A stretch of DNA of 64,000 bases from NCBI RefSeq assembly GCF_020524005.1, contig NZ_JAIVKK010000004.1, positions 62,001-126,000 of the forward strand, in the 5' to 3' direction. Positions within the stretch are counted from its first letter, which is position 1, and the number at the start of each line of letters is the position of its first letter. The DNA is from Microbulbifer aggregans (GTDB lineage Bacteria > Pseudomonadota > Gammaproteobacteria > Pseudomonadales > Cellvibrionaceae). The notes below the pieces were generated by a model that searched no databases, was not told where the DNA came from, and saw only the letters and a list, made by a program, of their open reading frames with translations. This document shows, piece by piece, positions 51,615 to 64,000 of this stretch. Position numbers and translations under genes: made by a program.

Positions 51615-51651
51615 GGCGCCCCCTTCCGTGGTGAGTGGGCGCCAACTTTTT
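51615..51651 (+). terminator. parB terminator
   Basis: GGCGCCC (51615-51621) pairs with GGGCGCC (51637-51643), followed after three bases by TTTTT. Confidence 0.75.
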
Positions 51652-51706
51652 ATGGTTTGTGTGGGAAAAGAGCACGAACGACAGCCCATCTGACGGGATT
51701 TGCCAG

Positions 51707-51735
51707 TTGAATCGGCACGCTGCTTCCTACATAAT
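51707..51735 (+). promoter_or_regulatory. atp operon promoter
   Basis: TTGAAT (51707-51712), a 17-base spacer and CATAAT (51730-51735), 55 bases before atpI and after the parB terminator. Confidence 0.65.
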
Positions 51736-51789
51736 TCGCACGCCCAAATTTTGGGCGGAGATCAAAATCTGGCCGGTCAAGCCCCGCCT

Positions 51790-52197
51790 ATGCGTAATCC
51801 CCCGGTAGTAAAGATTTCGCTGATTCAGCTGGCAGTTATTTTGCTGGCTGCGCTTACGCTCGAACTGACACAAGGTCGGGTAGTTGCGCTCTCCGCCCTG
51901 CTCGGCGGCCTGCTATGCCTGCTGCCCAATCTGTATTTTGGCCTGCGTGCCTTTGAGATGATGGGTTCGGGGCGGTTTACCCCGGATCAACGCGGAAAGC
52001 TCCGCGGCGCGCGCGCAAGCCAGCGCACGGTAATGAGTTTCTACCGTGCCGAAACCGGCAAGTTTGTGCTGACCCTCGCGGGCTTTGCGACAGTGTTCGC
52101 CGCCGTGAGACCGCTGAATGCAGCGGTGCTGTTCATCAGCTACAGCTTGTGCGTGATTTTGCAATGGATTCTTGTGGCGCGCCTGCACGCGAAGTAG
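51790..52197 (+). CDS. atpI: ATP synthase subunit I
   Basis: From ATG 51790 the protein has 135 residues with four hydrophobic segments and the AtpI pattern SLIQLAVILLAALTL, SALLGGLLCLLPNLYFGLRAF. It aids c-ring assembly and is first in the operon. An upstream ATG at 51700 overlaps the promoter. Confidence 0.9.
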   Translation: MRNPPVVKISLIQLAVILLAALTLELTQGRVVALSALLGGLLCLLPNLYFGLRAFEMMGSGRFTPDQRGKLRGARASQRTVMSFYRAETGKFVLTLAGFATVFAAVRPLNAAVLFISYSLCVILQWILVARLHAK

Positions 52198-52243
52198 TAA
52201 GTGCAGGCGGCCCGAAAAAGTTTTTTATCTTAGAACGTGTTGA

Positions 52244-53542
<1,299 letters not shown>

Positions 53543-53596
53543 TTCCATCTTCCAATTGCCCTTTAATCCACTTTTGAAAGAGCAAGAGGTGTCGGT

Positions 53597-54067
53597 GTGA
53601 ATATCAACCTGACTCTGATCGGCCAGTCGATCACCTTTCTCGCCTTCGTATGGTTCTGCTGGAAGTTTGTCTGGCCGGCCCTGCTGGGTGTAATGCAGGA
53701 ACGTGAGCAAAAGATTGCTACCGGTCTGCAAGAAGCCGAGCGCGCGGAGAAAGATCTTGAACTGGCTCAGCGCAAAGCGGCCGAGCAACTGAAAGAAGCC
53801 AAAGCCCAAGCTGCGGAAATCATCGATGGCGCCAACAAGCGTGCTAACCAGATCGTTGATGAAGCAAAAGAGGCTGCGCGCAGTGAAGGCGATCGCCTGA
53901 AAGCTGCCGCACAGGCGGAAATCGAACAGGAAGTAAACCGTGCGAAAGAACAACTTCGTTCGCGCGTAGCTGCCCTGTCTGTTGCTGGCGCCGAGAAAAT
54001 CCTTTCGGTCAACATCGATGCCAAAGCGCACGATGATCTGATTGAGAAACTGGCAGCCGAGCTGTAA
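53597..54067 (+). CDS. atpF: ATP synthase Fo subunit b
   Basis: The 156-residue protein starts at GTG 53597. One N-terminal membrane helix ([26 protein letters not shown]) precedes a long charged helix for the peripheral stalk. Confidence 0.97.
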   Translation: MNINLTLIGQSITFLAFVWFCWKFVWPALLGVMQEREQKIATGLQEAERAEKDLELAQRKAAEQLKEAKAQAAEIIDGANKRANQIVDEAKEAARSEGDRLKAAAQAEIEQEVNRAKEQLRSRVAALSVAGAEKILSVNIDAKAHDDLIEKLAAEL

Positions 54068-54078
54068 GCGAGGAACCC

Positions 54079-54615
54079 ATGGCGGAACTCAGCACACTGG
54101 CCCGGCCCTACGCGAAAGCGGCATTTGCCCACGCACAACAAAGCTCCGACCTTTCCGGTTGGAGCGTTGCGTTGGCAACCGCAGCGGCCGTCAGCCAGAA
54201 CGAAAAAGTTGGCGAGCTGCTGGATAACCCGCAGCTGACCAGTGAAGTGCGCGCGGAAAGATTCCTGTCTGTTTGTGGCGATGACTTTGATGCGCCCAAA
54301 CAGAATTTCATCAAGCTGCTGGCGGAAAACCACCGTCTGCCGCTGCTGCTGGAAATTTCCAAGCTGTTCGAAGAATTGAAGGCCCAGGCAGAAGCCACTC
54401 TCGAAGTGGAAGTTCTCTCTGCCCGCCCGCTCAGCGAAGAACAGTCCCAGCGCCTCACCCAGTCACTCAGCAAGAAGTTCTCCCGCGAGGTGCACCTGCA
54501 CAGCGCGGTAGATGAAAGCCTGCTGGGCGGCGCGATTATTCGCGCTGGCGACACGGTGATCGACGGTACCGTGCGTGGCCGACTGGCGAAACTCGCCGAG
54601 GCGATGAACTCCTAA
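54079..54615 (+). CDS. atpH: ATP synthase F1 subunit delta
   Basis: The 178-residue protein has the N-terminal LARPYAKAAFAHA motif and C-terminal VDESLLGGAIIRAGDTVIDGTVRGRLAKL. It links F1 to subunit b. Confidence 0.98.
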   Translation: MAELSTLARPYAKAAFAHAQQSSDLSGWSVALATAAAVSQNEKVGELLDNPQLTSEVRAERFLSVCGDDFDAPKQNFIKLLAENHRLPLLLEISKLFEELKAQAEATLEVEVLSARPLSEEQSQRLTQSLSKKFSREVHLHSAVDESLLGGAIIRAGDTVIDGTVRGRLAKLAEAMNS

Positions 54616-54666
54616 ATTACCTTCCCGGCGGGCAGATACCGCCGCCGGGAGTTCGAGGAACAGAGC

Positions 54667-56211
54667 ATGCAGCAACTGAATCCCTCTGAGATCAGTGAAA
54701 TTATCAAGAGCCGCATCGACAATCTCGATGTGAGCACCGAAGCCCAGAACGAGGGCACCATTGTTTCCGTATCCGACGGTATCATCCGCATCCACGGCCT
54801 GGCCGACGTGATGTACGGTGAGATGATCGAGTTCGAAGGCGGCGTAACCGGTATGGCGCTGAACCTGGAGCGCGATTCCGTTGGTGCCATCGTACTGGGT
54901 GATTACAAGTCCCTGGCGGAAGGCCAGAAGTGCCGTTGCACCGGCCGCATCCTGGAAGCCCCGGTTGGTCCGGAGCTGCTGGGCCGCGTGGTTGACGCCC
55001 TGGGTAACCCGATCGACGGTAAAGGTCCGCTGAACAACAAGCTGACTGACGCAGTTGAGAAAGTAGCTCCCGGCGTAATTGCCCGTCAGTCCGTAGATCA
55101 GCCGGTACAGACCGGTCTGAAAGCGGTAGACACTATGATCCCGATCGGTCGTGGCCAGCGTGAGCTGATCATCGGCGACCGCCAGATCGGTAAAACTGCG
55201 GTTGCGATCGATGCGATCATCAACCAGAAAGGCACCGGCATTAAGTGTATCTACGTTGCCGTAGGCCAGAAGCAGTCTTCTATTGCCAACGTTGTACGCA
55301 AGCTCGAAGAGCACGGCGCAATGGACCACACCATCGTGGTTGCCGCTGGTGCTGCCGACCCGGCTGCGATGCAGTTCCTGGCTCCGTACGTAGGCTGCAC
55401 CATGGGTGAGTACTTCCGCGACCGCGGTGAAGACGCCCTGATTATTTACGATGACCTGACCAAGCAGGCTTGGGCCTACCGTCAGATCTCCCTGCTGCTG
55501 AAGCGTCCCCCGGGCCGTGAAGCATACCCCGGTGACGTTTTCTACCTGCACTCCCGTCTGCTGGAGCGCGCCGCGCGTGTAAACGCCGAGTACGTAGAAA
55601 AGTTCACCAACGGTGAAGTGAAAGGCAAGACTGGCTCTCTGACCGCTCTGCCGATCATTGAAACCCAGGCGGGTGACGTTTCCGCATTCGTACCGACCAA
55701 CGTAATCTCCATTACCGATGGTCAGATCTTCCTGGAAACCGACCTGTTCAACTCTGGCGTACGTCCAGCGATCAACCCGGGTATTTCCGTATCCCGTGTT
55801 GGTGGTTCCGCACAGACCAAGATCATCAAGAAGCTGTCCGGTGGTATCCGTACCGCGCTGGCCCAGTACCGCGAGCTCGCGGCCTTCTCCCAGTTCGCTT
55901 CCGACCTGGATGAAGCCACTAAAGCCCAGCTGGACCACGGTGAGCGCGTAACCGAGCTGATGAAGCAGAAGCAGTACTCTCCGCTGTCTATCGCGGACAT
56001 GGCTGTTTCCGTTTACGCCGCGGACAAGGGTTACCTGAACGACGTAGAAGTTAACAAAGTGCTGGACTTCGAATCCGCCCTGCTCGCTTACATGAACAGC
56101 GAACATGCAGAGCTGATGCAGCAAGTAAACAGCACCGGTAACTACAACGACGAAATCGACAGCGCCTTCAAGGCCGCGATCGAGAAATTCGTCGCTACCG
56201 GTAGCTGGTAA
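54667..56211 (+). CDS. atpA: ATP synthase F1 subunit alpha
   Basis: The 514-residue protein has [24 protein letters not shown] (P-loop), [21 protein letters not shown] and [15 protein letters not shown]. It carries the non-catalytic nucleotide sites. Confidence 0.99.
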   Translation: MQQLNPSEISEIIKSRIDNLDVSTEAQNEGTIVSVSDGIIRIHGLADVMYGEMIEFEGGVTGMALNLERDSVGAIVLGDYKSLAEGQKCRCTGRILEAPVGPELLGRVVDALGNPIDGKGPLNNKLTDAVEKVAPGVIARQSVDQPVQTGLKAVDTMIPIGRGQRELIIGDRQIGKTAVAIDAIINQKGTGIKCIYVAVGQKQSSIANVVRKLEEHGAMDHTIVVAAGAADPAAMQFLAPYVGCTMGEYFRDRGEDALIIYDDLTKQAWAYRQISLLLKRPPGREAYPGDVFYLHSRLLERAARVNAEYVEKFTNGEVKGKTGSLTALPIIETQAGDVSAFVPTNVISITDGQIFLETDLFNSGVRPAINPGISVSRVGGSAQTKIIKKLSGGIRTALAQYRELAAFSQFASDLDEATKAQLDHGERVTELMKQKQYSPLSIADMAVSVYAADKGYLNDVEVNKVLDFESALLAYMNSEHAELMQQVNSTGNYNDEIDSAFKAAIEKFVATGSW

Positions 56212-56220
56212 GTACCCATG

Positions 56221-56270
56221 TGTAGGAGCCTGCTTGCAGGCGAACATTCGCGAGCAGCAAGGTTCCTACA
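56221..56270. repeat. REP-like palindrome between atpA and atpG
   Basis: TGTAGGAGCCTGCTTGCAGG at one end pairs with a TTCCTACA end. It is in the same family as the element after glyS. It fills most of the atpA-atpG gap without a T tract. Confidence 0.8.
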
Positions 56271-56300
56271 GGTTAACTTCCGGCAAAAAGGTAACTGACT

Positions 56301-58597
<2,297 letters not shown>

Positions 58598-58664
58598 GGC
58601 ACGCGCGTGGTACCCGCAAATTTGTGGGTACCACAAGGCAAACAGCTGAGAATGAGGTAGCCTT

Positions 58665-59084
58665 ATGGCTATGACTGTACATTGCGACATTGTTAGCGCA
58701 GAGGAATCCCTCTTCTCCGGCCTGGTGAAGATGGTGATCGTCAGCGGCGTCGAAGGGGAACTGGGTATCTCCTACGGTCACGCGCAGCTGCTCACCGCAC
58801 TGAAGCCCGGCCCGGTTCGCATCATCAAAGATGGTGGTGAGGAAGAGGTGCTGTTCCTGAGCGGTGGCTACGCCGAAATCCAGCCGAATATGGTCACCAT
58901 CCTCGCCGACATCGCCGAGCGCGAAATCGACGAAGATGCCGCCCGCAAGGCCCGCGAAGAAGCGGAACACGCCCTGCGCAGTGCCCCGGCAGAGATCGAC
59001 TACGTCCGCATCTCCGCGCAACTTGCTGAAGCCGAAGCCCGTCTGCGTACCCTGCAGGCGATCCGCAAGGCCGCTGGCAAGTAA
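58665..59084 (+). CDS. atpC: ATP synthase F1 subunit epsilon
   Basis: The 139-residue protein has an N-terminal beta-sandwich ([31 protein letters not shown]) and a C-terminal helical hairpin. It ends the atp operon. Confidence 0.98.
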   Translation: MAMTVHCDIVSAEESLFSGLVKMVIVSGVEGELGISYGHAQLLTALKPGPVRIIKDGGEEEVLFLSGGYAEIQPNMVTILADIAEREIDEDAARKAREEAEHALRSAPAEIDYVRISAQLAEAEARLRTLQAIRKAAGK

Positions 59085-59094
59085 TACCCTACTC

Positions 59095-59117
59095 TGTAGG
59101 TGCCTGCTCGCAGGCGA
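59095..59117. repeat. REP-like half-element after atpC
   Basis: TGTAGGTGCCTGCTCGCAGG continues to GCGA and matches the left arm of the glyS and atpA copies. The right arm is absent; the operon terminator follows directly. Confidence 0.7.
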
Positions 59118-59119
59118 TC

Positions 59120-59146
59120 AAAAAAGCAGCTTCGGCTGCTTTTTTT
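59120..59146 (+). terminator. atp operon terminator
   Basis: AAAAAAGCAGC-TTCG-GCTGCTTTTTTT has a stable UUCG tetraloop and seven T. Confidence 0.95.
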
Positions 59147-59222
59147 GTGCCTGAAATTTGCTGCCAAAGGCCATTGGCGATTAAATACTGAAAAGTTTAA
59201 TAAATGACAGCAGGACAATGGT

Positions 59223-60758
59223 ATGACAAGGAGTCAGTCCCCCCTAATCTTTGTATTGCTCTTTGCAATCGCCCTTCCCTCAGTCAGCCACGCCCGCGAC
59301 TGGTACGAATACAAATCGGATAATTTCACCGTCTATTCCGATGTATCTAAAAAACGCGTCGAGAAACGTATAAGCCAACTGGAGCGCTTCAGGGCGGCAG
59401 CACTGATGATTACCGGCACCCCGAATCAAAAGGAAGATCAGCGGTTAAAGGTTTTTTACCTGCACAAGTCATCCGAGTTCGAGAGTTTCACTTTGGAAAG
59501 AGGCGTTGTGGGCTTTTACATGGAGACTTGGGATGGTCCCATGATTTTCACGCAAAAGAGTTCCAGTCTTGGTATGCCAGGCACGGGAGTCATGTACCAC
59601 GAATACATTCACCATCTGATGCGTCTGAGCAGCAATAGCGTTTACCCTATGTGGTATTCGGAGGGATTTGCCGAATTCTTGGCAACTGCCAAATTTGACG
59701 ATGGTCGGGTAACTTTTGGGGGGTTTCCCGAATGGCGCGTTGGCGCATTTCATTTTGGAAGACCGCTAGAGGTCGCTGAAGTCTTGGCACCTGACTACGA
59801 GAGCGACAGCAGTGCTTATTGGGATAATTTTTACGGCAGCGCCTGGTTTCTTACGCACTACCTACAATTTGGTGCGCAGAAAGAACATCCCGAGTATCGT
59901 GAAAAAGTACGCGAATATATCGCAGCATTTAGAGCGGGCGCCGACCCACTAATATCTTTCGAGCAGGTATTCGGCATTACCCCGGATGAAATGGAGAAAA
60001 AATTACGCAAAGTACGCGATAAACGGCTACTCGCCGGAATTTCTTTCGATAGCCCTGAATACACTAAAGCGATAGCGCGCAAGAAGCTGCCAGAAATTGA
60101 AGCCGCCTATTTACTGGCGGATAAAGCTCTCGAAGTTGGTAATGAGGAGCTTGCTCAGGAGTATCTACGAAAATCTCTCAAATTGGCCCCTAATTGGGCG
60201 CCTGCACTTTCGTTGCAGGCCGTACTCGAAAATCATAAAGCGGACAAAACCGATATAGAATATGCCGCTTCACTTGTTATTCGGCTAAGAAATGCCGACC
60301 TTCTGGATGCTAGGGCGGCTACGAACTTGACTCACTTTCATGTAGATCACCTACAGAGCCTGGCAAAAACTGGTCACTGGGATCACGGCTTGCAACAGCA
60401 GGCTATTGAGTTGGGCAAAAAGGCTATCTCGCTCAACCCACAATCGGTACCAGCGCACCGATATTTGTGGATGGCGCAAATGGACAGTCAAAATCGTGCT
60501 CCGGCGCTAAAAACCATGATGGCGGCCTTCCAGCTCGACCCCGAGAGTCTGTACATCAACCAGAGTGTGGCTTTTTACTTGGCTGATGCTGGCAGAGTGG
60601 ATCTGGCCAAGCCATTTCTGGAGCGGGTACTGTCCTGGTCCCATCCCGGTCGGGCGCGCACCAAAGCCAAGAATCTCCTGGAACGACAAGCTGCTGAAGA
60701 GGCGGCGACACAGAGCGATACCGGTGAGAAAATCACCAATTCGGCCGAAAAATCTTAA
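59223..60758 (+). CDS. Secreted HExxH metallopeptidase-like protein with TPR region (paralog 1)
   Basis: The 511-residue protein has a signal peptide (about 1-24, ending SHA) and an N-terminal DWYEYKSDNFTVYSD motif. The gluzincin zinc site has H126-E127-Y-I-H130, with E147 or E151 in WYSEGFAEFL as the third ligand. After about residue 285, helical repeats (AAYLLADKALEVGNEELAQEYLRKSLKL, AHRYLWMAQMDSQNRAPALKTMMAAFQLDP) resemble TPRs. By eye this gene is more AT-rich than its neighbours. Its target is unknown. A paralog follows two genes on. Confidence 0.75.
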   Translation: MTRSQSPLIFVLLFAIALPSVSHARDWYEYKSDNFTVYSDVSKKRVEKRISQLERFRAAALMITGTPNQKEDQRLKVFYLHKSSEFESFTLERGVVGFYMETWDGPMIFTQKSSSLGMPGTGVMYHEYIHHLMRLSSNSVYPMWYSEGFAEFLATAKFDDGRVTFGGFPEWRVGAFHFGRPLEVAEVLAPDYESDSSAYWDNFYGSAWFLTHYLQFGAQKEHPEYREKVREYIAAFRAGADPLISFEQVFGITPDEMEKKLRKVRDKRLLAGISFDSPEYTKAIARKKLPEIEAAYLLADKALEVGNEELAQEYLRKSLKLAPNWAPALSLQAVLENHKADKTDIEYAASLVIRLRNADLLDARAATNLTHFHVDHLQSLAKTGHWDHGLQQQAIELGKKAISLNPQSVPAHRYLWMAQMDSQNRAPALKTMMAAFQLDPESLYINQSVAFYLADAGRVDLAKPFLERVLSWSHPGRARTKAKNLLERQAAEEAATQSDTGEKITNSAEKS

Positions 60759-60778
60759 CAAAAACGAGAGTGATGTAA

Positions 60779-61822
60779 GTGAATAATGCCCCACGTATCG
60801 GTCTCGCCCTGGGCAGTGGTGCAGCCAAAGGCTTTGCCCATATTGGGGTGCTCAAATTCCTCGAAGATATGGGTATCAAGCCGCACGTTGTTGCCGGAAC
60901 CTCGATGGGCGCATTTGTCGGTGCGGCCTACTCCGCCGGATACCTCGACAAGCTTGAGGACTGGGTGCGCCTGCTGGATAACTGGAAGGTGTTCTCTCTG
61001 CTCGACATCAACTGGACATTGAGCGGCGGAATTCTCGGCGGCAAGAAGCCATTCAAAGCGTTTTTTGACGATTTCGAATTCGAGAATATCGAAGATCTGC
61101 CGATCCCGTTTACTGCTGTTGCTACCGATCTCCATTCTGGCCAGGAAATCTGGCTGCAACAGGGCAATCTGCAGGATGCGGTCAGTGCATCCTGCTCTAT
61201 CCCCGGCTTGCTGTCAGCCAAATCCCTGTCAGGACGGTGGCTGGTTGATGGCGCCGTAGTGAATCCGGTTCCGGTTGATGTCTGTCGTGCTATGGGCGCT
61301 ACCTGTGTTATCGCTGTGGATGTCACTGAAGACGGTGCACCGCTGATACAAAGGCAGCAGGCGCAGGTGCAAAAGGTGGTGAGCGAAACCCCCCGCGAGG
61401 ATGATGAGGAAAATAGTCAGGCAGTGTCAAAAACACGCGCCGAGGCTGAGGCCGAGCTGCTTGAACCGGTACCGATTGAGGACCAGAGTAACGGCGTCAC
61501 ATTCAGTCGGCTGCTCGAGCAAGGCAAAGAGCAGTTGACCCAGTTACGCGGCTTCCGCAATCGCAACCGAACGGTATCTCCGGGTATGCTCGACACCATG
61601 TCGCAGGCAATGGCGATTCTCGAACGAAGACACAAGCGCGCGCGTATGATCGGCGCACCACCTGATGTGCTGATTATGCCGAAAGTCGGTGGTATTGGCG
61701 GCATGGAGTTTTCCCGCGCTGCCGAAGCCGTGGACGCTGGTGAAGCAGAGGCTCGCCGGCTGCGCACCTGGATCGAAGATATGGTGCAAAACCACCAACA
61801 AGCAGGACCAAGACAAACATAA
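60779..61822 (+). CDS. Patatin-like phospholipase (RssA-like)
   Basis: The 347-residue protein starts at GTG 60779. The oxyanion loop LGSGAAKGFAHIGVLK, nucleophile S42 in GTSMG and catalytic D157 in VDGAVVNP form the Ser-Asp dyad of patatins. The core resembles RssA/YchK; residues beyond 190 are an extra charged region. It lies between two HExxH-TPR paralogs, 20 bases after the first. The substrate is probably a phospholipid or acyl ester. Confidence 0.88.
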   Translation: MNNAPRIGLALGSGAAKGFAHIGVLKFLEDMGIKPHVVAGTSMGAFVGAAYSAGYLDKLEDWVRLLDNWKVFSLLDINWTLSGGILGGKKPFKAFFDDFEFENIEDLPIPFTAVATDLHSGQEIWLQQGNLQDAVSASCSIPGLLSAKSLSGRWLVDGAVVNPVPVDVCRAMGATCVIAVDVTEDGAPLIQRQQAQVQKVVSETPREDDEENSQAVSKTRAEAEAELLEPVPIEDQSNGVTFSRLLEQGKEQLTQLRGFRNRNRTVSPGMLDTMSQAMAILERRHKRARMIGAPPDVLIMPKVGGIGGMEFSRAAEAVDAGEAEARRLRTWIEDMVQNHQQAGPRQT

Positions 61823-61908
61823 GTTGCGAGTGATAGCTCGAAGATACACTGGCTGCTGACCGGGCCCAGACTTGGATTGAGACTTTAGAAAGAGGTAAAG
61901 GCGGCGAC

Positions 61909-63420
61909 ATGCAGGGTGCTTTACTTAGACGTAATTTACTAACCAGGTTTCTGGCAGCATTAGCGCTAGTATGGGCTGGTACAAGCGTATACGCAGCTGA
62001 CTGGTACGAGTACCAATCCGAAAACTTTACTGTTTTTTCCGATGTACCCGAGCGCCGGGTCAACATGCTGATGCGGGACCTGGAGCGCTTTCGCCGCAGC
62101 GCCCTGTTCTTTACTGGTCAGGAAGAAACCCCGGAAAATAAAAGTTTACGGGTATTCCACTTTCGCGATTCCCGGGAGTTCGAAAAATTTTCCGGCGACA
62201 GGAAGATTGCCGGTCTCTATCGGGAAACCTGGGAAGGGCCAATTATTTTTTCCCGCGATGGCGATCATGGTATTTCTGGTTCCGGGCTGATTTTTCATGA
62301 ATATGTGCATCACTTGATGCGCGAGCGCAGTGGTATGACCTACCCACGCTGGTATTCCGAAGGGTTTGCGGAAATGCTCGCCAGCGCCGAGTTGGGTAAA
62401 AAAAATGTATTGGTCGGTGGCCTTCCCGAGTGGCGGTTAAGCGCCTGGGCACAAGACGAACCGCTCAGCATCGAACAACTCCTGGCGCCGCCTCCGCTCG
62501 CTGTACAAAACGGTGGGAACAATAGCCATTACTGGAATAACTACTATGCGAGCGCGTGGCTGGTGACTCATTACCTGCAATTGGGCCACAACGCCGGCCA
62601 TCCGGATTATCGCACTGCGACCGCCAATTATTTAAAAGCGGTGGCAGCCGGAGAAAATTCTTTCGATGTATTTGAGGAATATTTCGGTAAGCCCATCGTT
62701 GAGCTGCAACGGGAAATGCTTTCCTATATGCGCGATGATATTCACCGCTACAAACTGGATATTCCGGAATACACCTACTCTATCCCCCGCCGCTCCCTCA
62801 GTGAAAATGAACGGATCTTTCTGCTCGCCGATGAAGCTCTGGATTTCGATAAGCCGGAACTGGCCATGGCTTACCTGAAGCAGAGCGAACAGCAGGAGTT
62901 GGGTTGGCAGGAAAATCTAACGGCCATGGCCGTGATCGAGGCACAGGACAAAAAGTTCAAACTGGGTGAGAAGGTCGTAAAAACAATTGGCGAATATGGC
63001 CAGATCAGTCACCTCACCGCGGCCAATCTAGCCCGCTATTACCTGTTGCGGTTACAGTCCCTGTCCGTAACCCGAGAGTGGAGTGAGGATTTCTACGAGC
63101 AGGCGATAAAGTACGGAAAAATCGCCGTACAGATGGGCCCCGATTATTTACCCGGCTACCGGACCCTGTGGACCGCTTACCAGTTGAAAGGAGAAAGCGA
63201 ACCCGCGTTGCAGATTATGTTGAGCGCCTTTGAACAAGAGCCGAATCATCTGAACCTGAATGCCGCGATTGGATTTTATCTCTCACATCTTGGAAGGGAC
63301 GCGCTGGCCCGGGAATATCTCGAACGGGTTGTTGCCTGGAGCCATTCAGACGAACTGCGATCCAGTGCACAAGCCCGTCTGGAAGGCCAGCAGGATACCG
63401 GTCAGGCGACAGGCGAATAG
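61909..63420 (+). CDS. Secreted HExxH metallopeptidase-like protein with TPR region (paralog 2)
   Basis: The 503-residue protein has a signal peptide (about 1-30, ending YAA) followed by DWYEYQSENFTVFSDVPERRV, almost the same as in paralog 1. The zinc motif is H130-E131-Y-V-H134 with E151 in WYSEGFAEML. C-terminal TPR-like helices end at GQATGE. It likely arose with paralog 1 by duplication; the patatin gene lies between them. Confidence 0.78.
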   Translation: MQGALLRRNLLTRFLAALALVWAGTSVYAADWYEYQSENFTVFSDVPERRVNMLMRDLERFRRSALFFTGQEETPENKSLRVFHFRDSREFEKFSGDRKIAGLYRETWEGPIIFSRDGDHGISGSGLIFHEYVHHLMRERSGMTYPRWYSEGFAEMLASAELGKKNVLVGGLPEWRLSAWAQDEPLSIEQLLAPPPLAVQNGGNNSHYWNNYYASAWLVTHYLQLGHNAGHPDYRTATANYLKAVAAGENSFDVFEEYFGKPIVELQREMLSYMRDDIHRYKLDIPEYTYSIPRRSLSENERIFLLADEALDFDKPELAMAYLKQSEQQELGWQENLTAMAVIEAQDKKFKLGEKVVKTIGEYGQISHLTAANLARYYLLRLQSLSVTREWSEDFYEQAIKYGKIAVQMGPDYLPGYRTLWTAYQLKGESEPALQIMLSAFEQEPNHLNLNAAIGFYLSHLGRDALAREYLERVVAWSHSDELRSSAQARLEGQQDTGQATGE

Positions 63421-63485
63421 GATTCCCCGTAATTACGCACTACTGCATCCGCCTGCCAGCGCTCCGATAATTGGAGTTCCGCACT

Positions 63486-64000
63486 CTAGAGTTTTGCTTC
63501 AAGAATAAGGTTTGCCATGGATCGCGTAGCCACTCGCACATTACTGAAGCCGGCACTTTCGAGAACACCGGTGAGTCTTCCGGGACCTGCCTGGGCCCCC
63601 AGTGCGAGTCCTATTTCCTGGGATTTTGAACAGGGGGTACAGAGGAAGGTGGAACCGGCATAAAACATTGCGCTGAGCGGATTTAAATTGTTTTCCAGCC
63701 GATCTTCCGCCAGCGGCTCTACCAACAGAACACTGCCGTCTGCCTTCAATACTCCGCGCGCCGCTTTGGCGGCACCGACCGGGTCACCCATATCATGCAG
63801 GCAATCGAAATAACAGATAAGGTCAAAGGGACCTGCCGGCAGTGTATGGGCGCTGCCTACAAGAAATTCTGCCCGATCAGATACTCCTGCCTCTTCGGCG
63901 GCCTTGCGTGCCGCATCGATGGATTCTTGATGGTAATCGACCCCCACAAAAGATGAGTTGGGGAACGCTTGCGCAAGAATGATCGTGGATGCGCCATGGC
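63486..64000 (-). CDS. Class I SAM-dependent methyltransferase, C-terminal part (truncated by window edge)
   Basis: The frame runs open to base 64000; upstream of an internal GTG at 63947 it encodes HGASTIILAQAFPNSSFVGVDYH, the SAM-binding core, so that GTG is not the true start. Later motifs are FDLICYFDCLHDMGDP and VLLVEPLAEDRL. The target is unknown. It is convergent with paralog 2. Confidence 0.8.
   Translation of the reverse strand, partial: HGASTIILAQAFPNSSFVGVDYHQESIDAARKAAEEAGVSDRAEFLVGSAHTLPAGPFDLICYFDCLHDMGDPVGAAKAARGVLKADGSVLLVEPLAEDRLENNLNPLSAMFYAGSTFLCTPCSKSQEIGLALGAQAGPGRLTGVLESAGFSNVRVATRSMANLILEAKL

Overview
The window is a chromosomal segment of a gammaproteobacterium and contains the replication-origin region. 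The gene content and order (gyrB-recF-dnaN-dnaA reading left, then rpmH-rnpA-yidD-yidC-mnmE, an AT-rich origin gap, mnmG-rsmG-parA-parB-atpIBEFHAGDC reading right), the high GC content, the rhombosortase gene and the TonB/Fur features suggest a marine Cellvibrionales bacterium, most probably Microbulbifer or a close relative. That genus-level guess comes from overall protein resemblance and was not tested by search. No rRNA, tRNA, CRISPR array, prophage or intact insertion sequence was found.

Layout. 1-5.7 kb: an accessory catabolic locus made of an amino-acid permease (cut by the window edge), an aldehyde dehydrogenase, a LysR regulator, an M20 N-carbamoyl-amino-acid hydrolase and an arginine-deiminase-like enzyme. 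Two adjacent perfect palindromes lie in the divergent LysR/hydrolase promoter. 5.7-15.8 kb: mostly leftward housekeeping genes (small membrane protein, purK, purE, aroE, an NTF2-like protein, hemF, tsaC, a PQQ-type sugar-dehydrogenase-like protein, dprA, a LysM protein), with a rightward rhombosortase. 16-26.8 kb: def-fmt-rsmB, trkA-trkH, an LpxL-like acyltransferase, glyQ-glyS and gmhB. 27-34.7 kb: a large secreted subtilase behind a leader terminator, an RlmI-like methyltransferase, a Fur-box-controlled TonB receptor and a GNAT acetyltransferase. 34.8-51.6 kb: the origin region with two parS sites inside recF, DnaA boxes beside dnaA, and a DnaA-box cluster plus AT-rich stretch between mnmE and mnmG. 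51.7-59.1 kb: the full F1Fo ATP synthase operon with its promoter and terminator. 59.2-63.4 kb: a patatin-like phospholipase flanked by two paralogous secreted HExxH-TPR proteins. The right edge holds a truncated methyltransferase.

Repeats. Two dispersed palindrome families run through the window. One is an approximately 111-bp element in three copies, with a long outer stem, an inner hairpin and a conserved unpaired segment; pairing is preserved while stem sequence differs between copies. The other is REP-like and begins TGTAGGAGC; its copies follow glyS, sit between atpA and atpG, and follow atpC.

The most interesting leads are the first repeat family, the proposed guanidino/ureido-acid degradation locus, the subtilase leader terminator, and the protease-patatin-protease cluster. 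The origin itself is conventional in content but notable for zero GATC sites, TTG starts for dnaA, recF and parA, and paired parS sites within recF.
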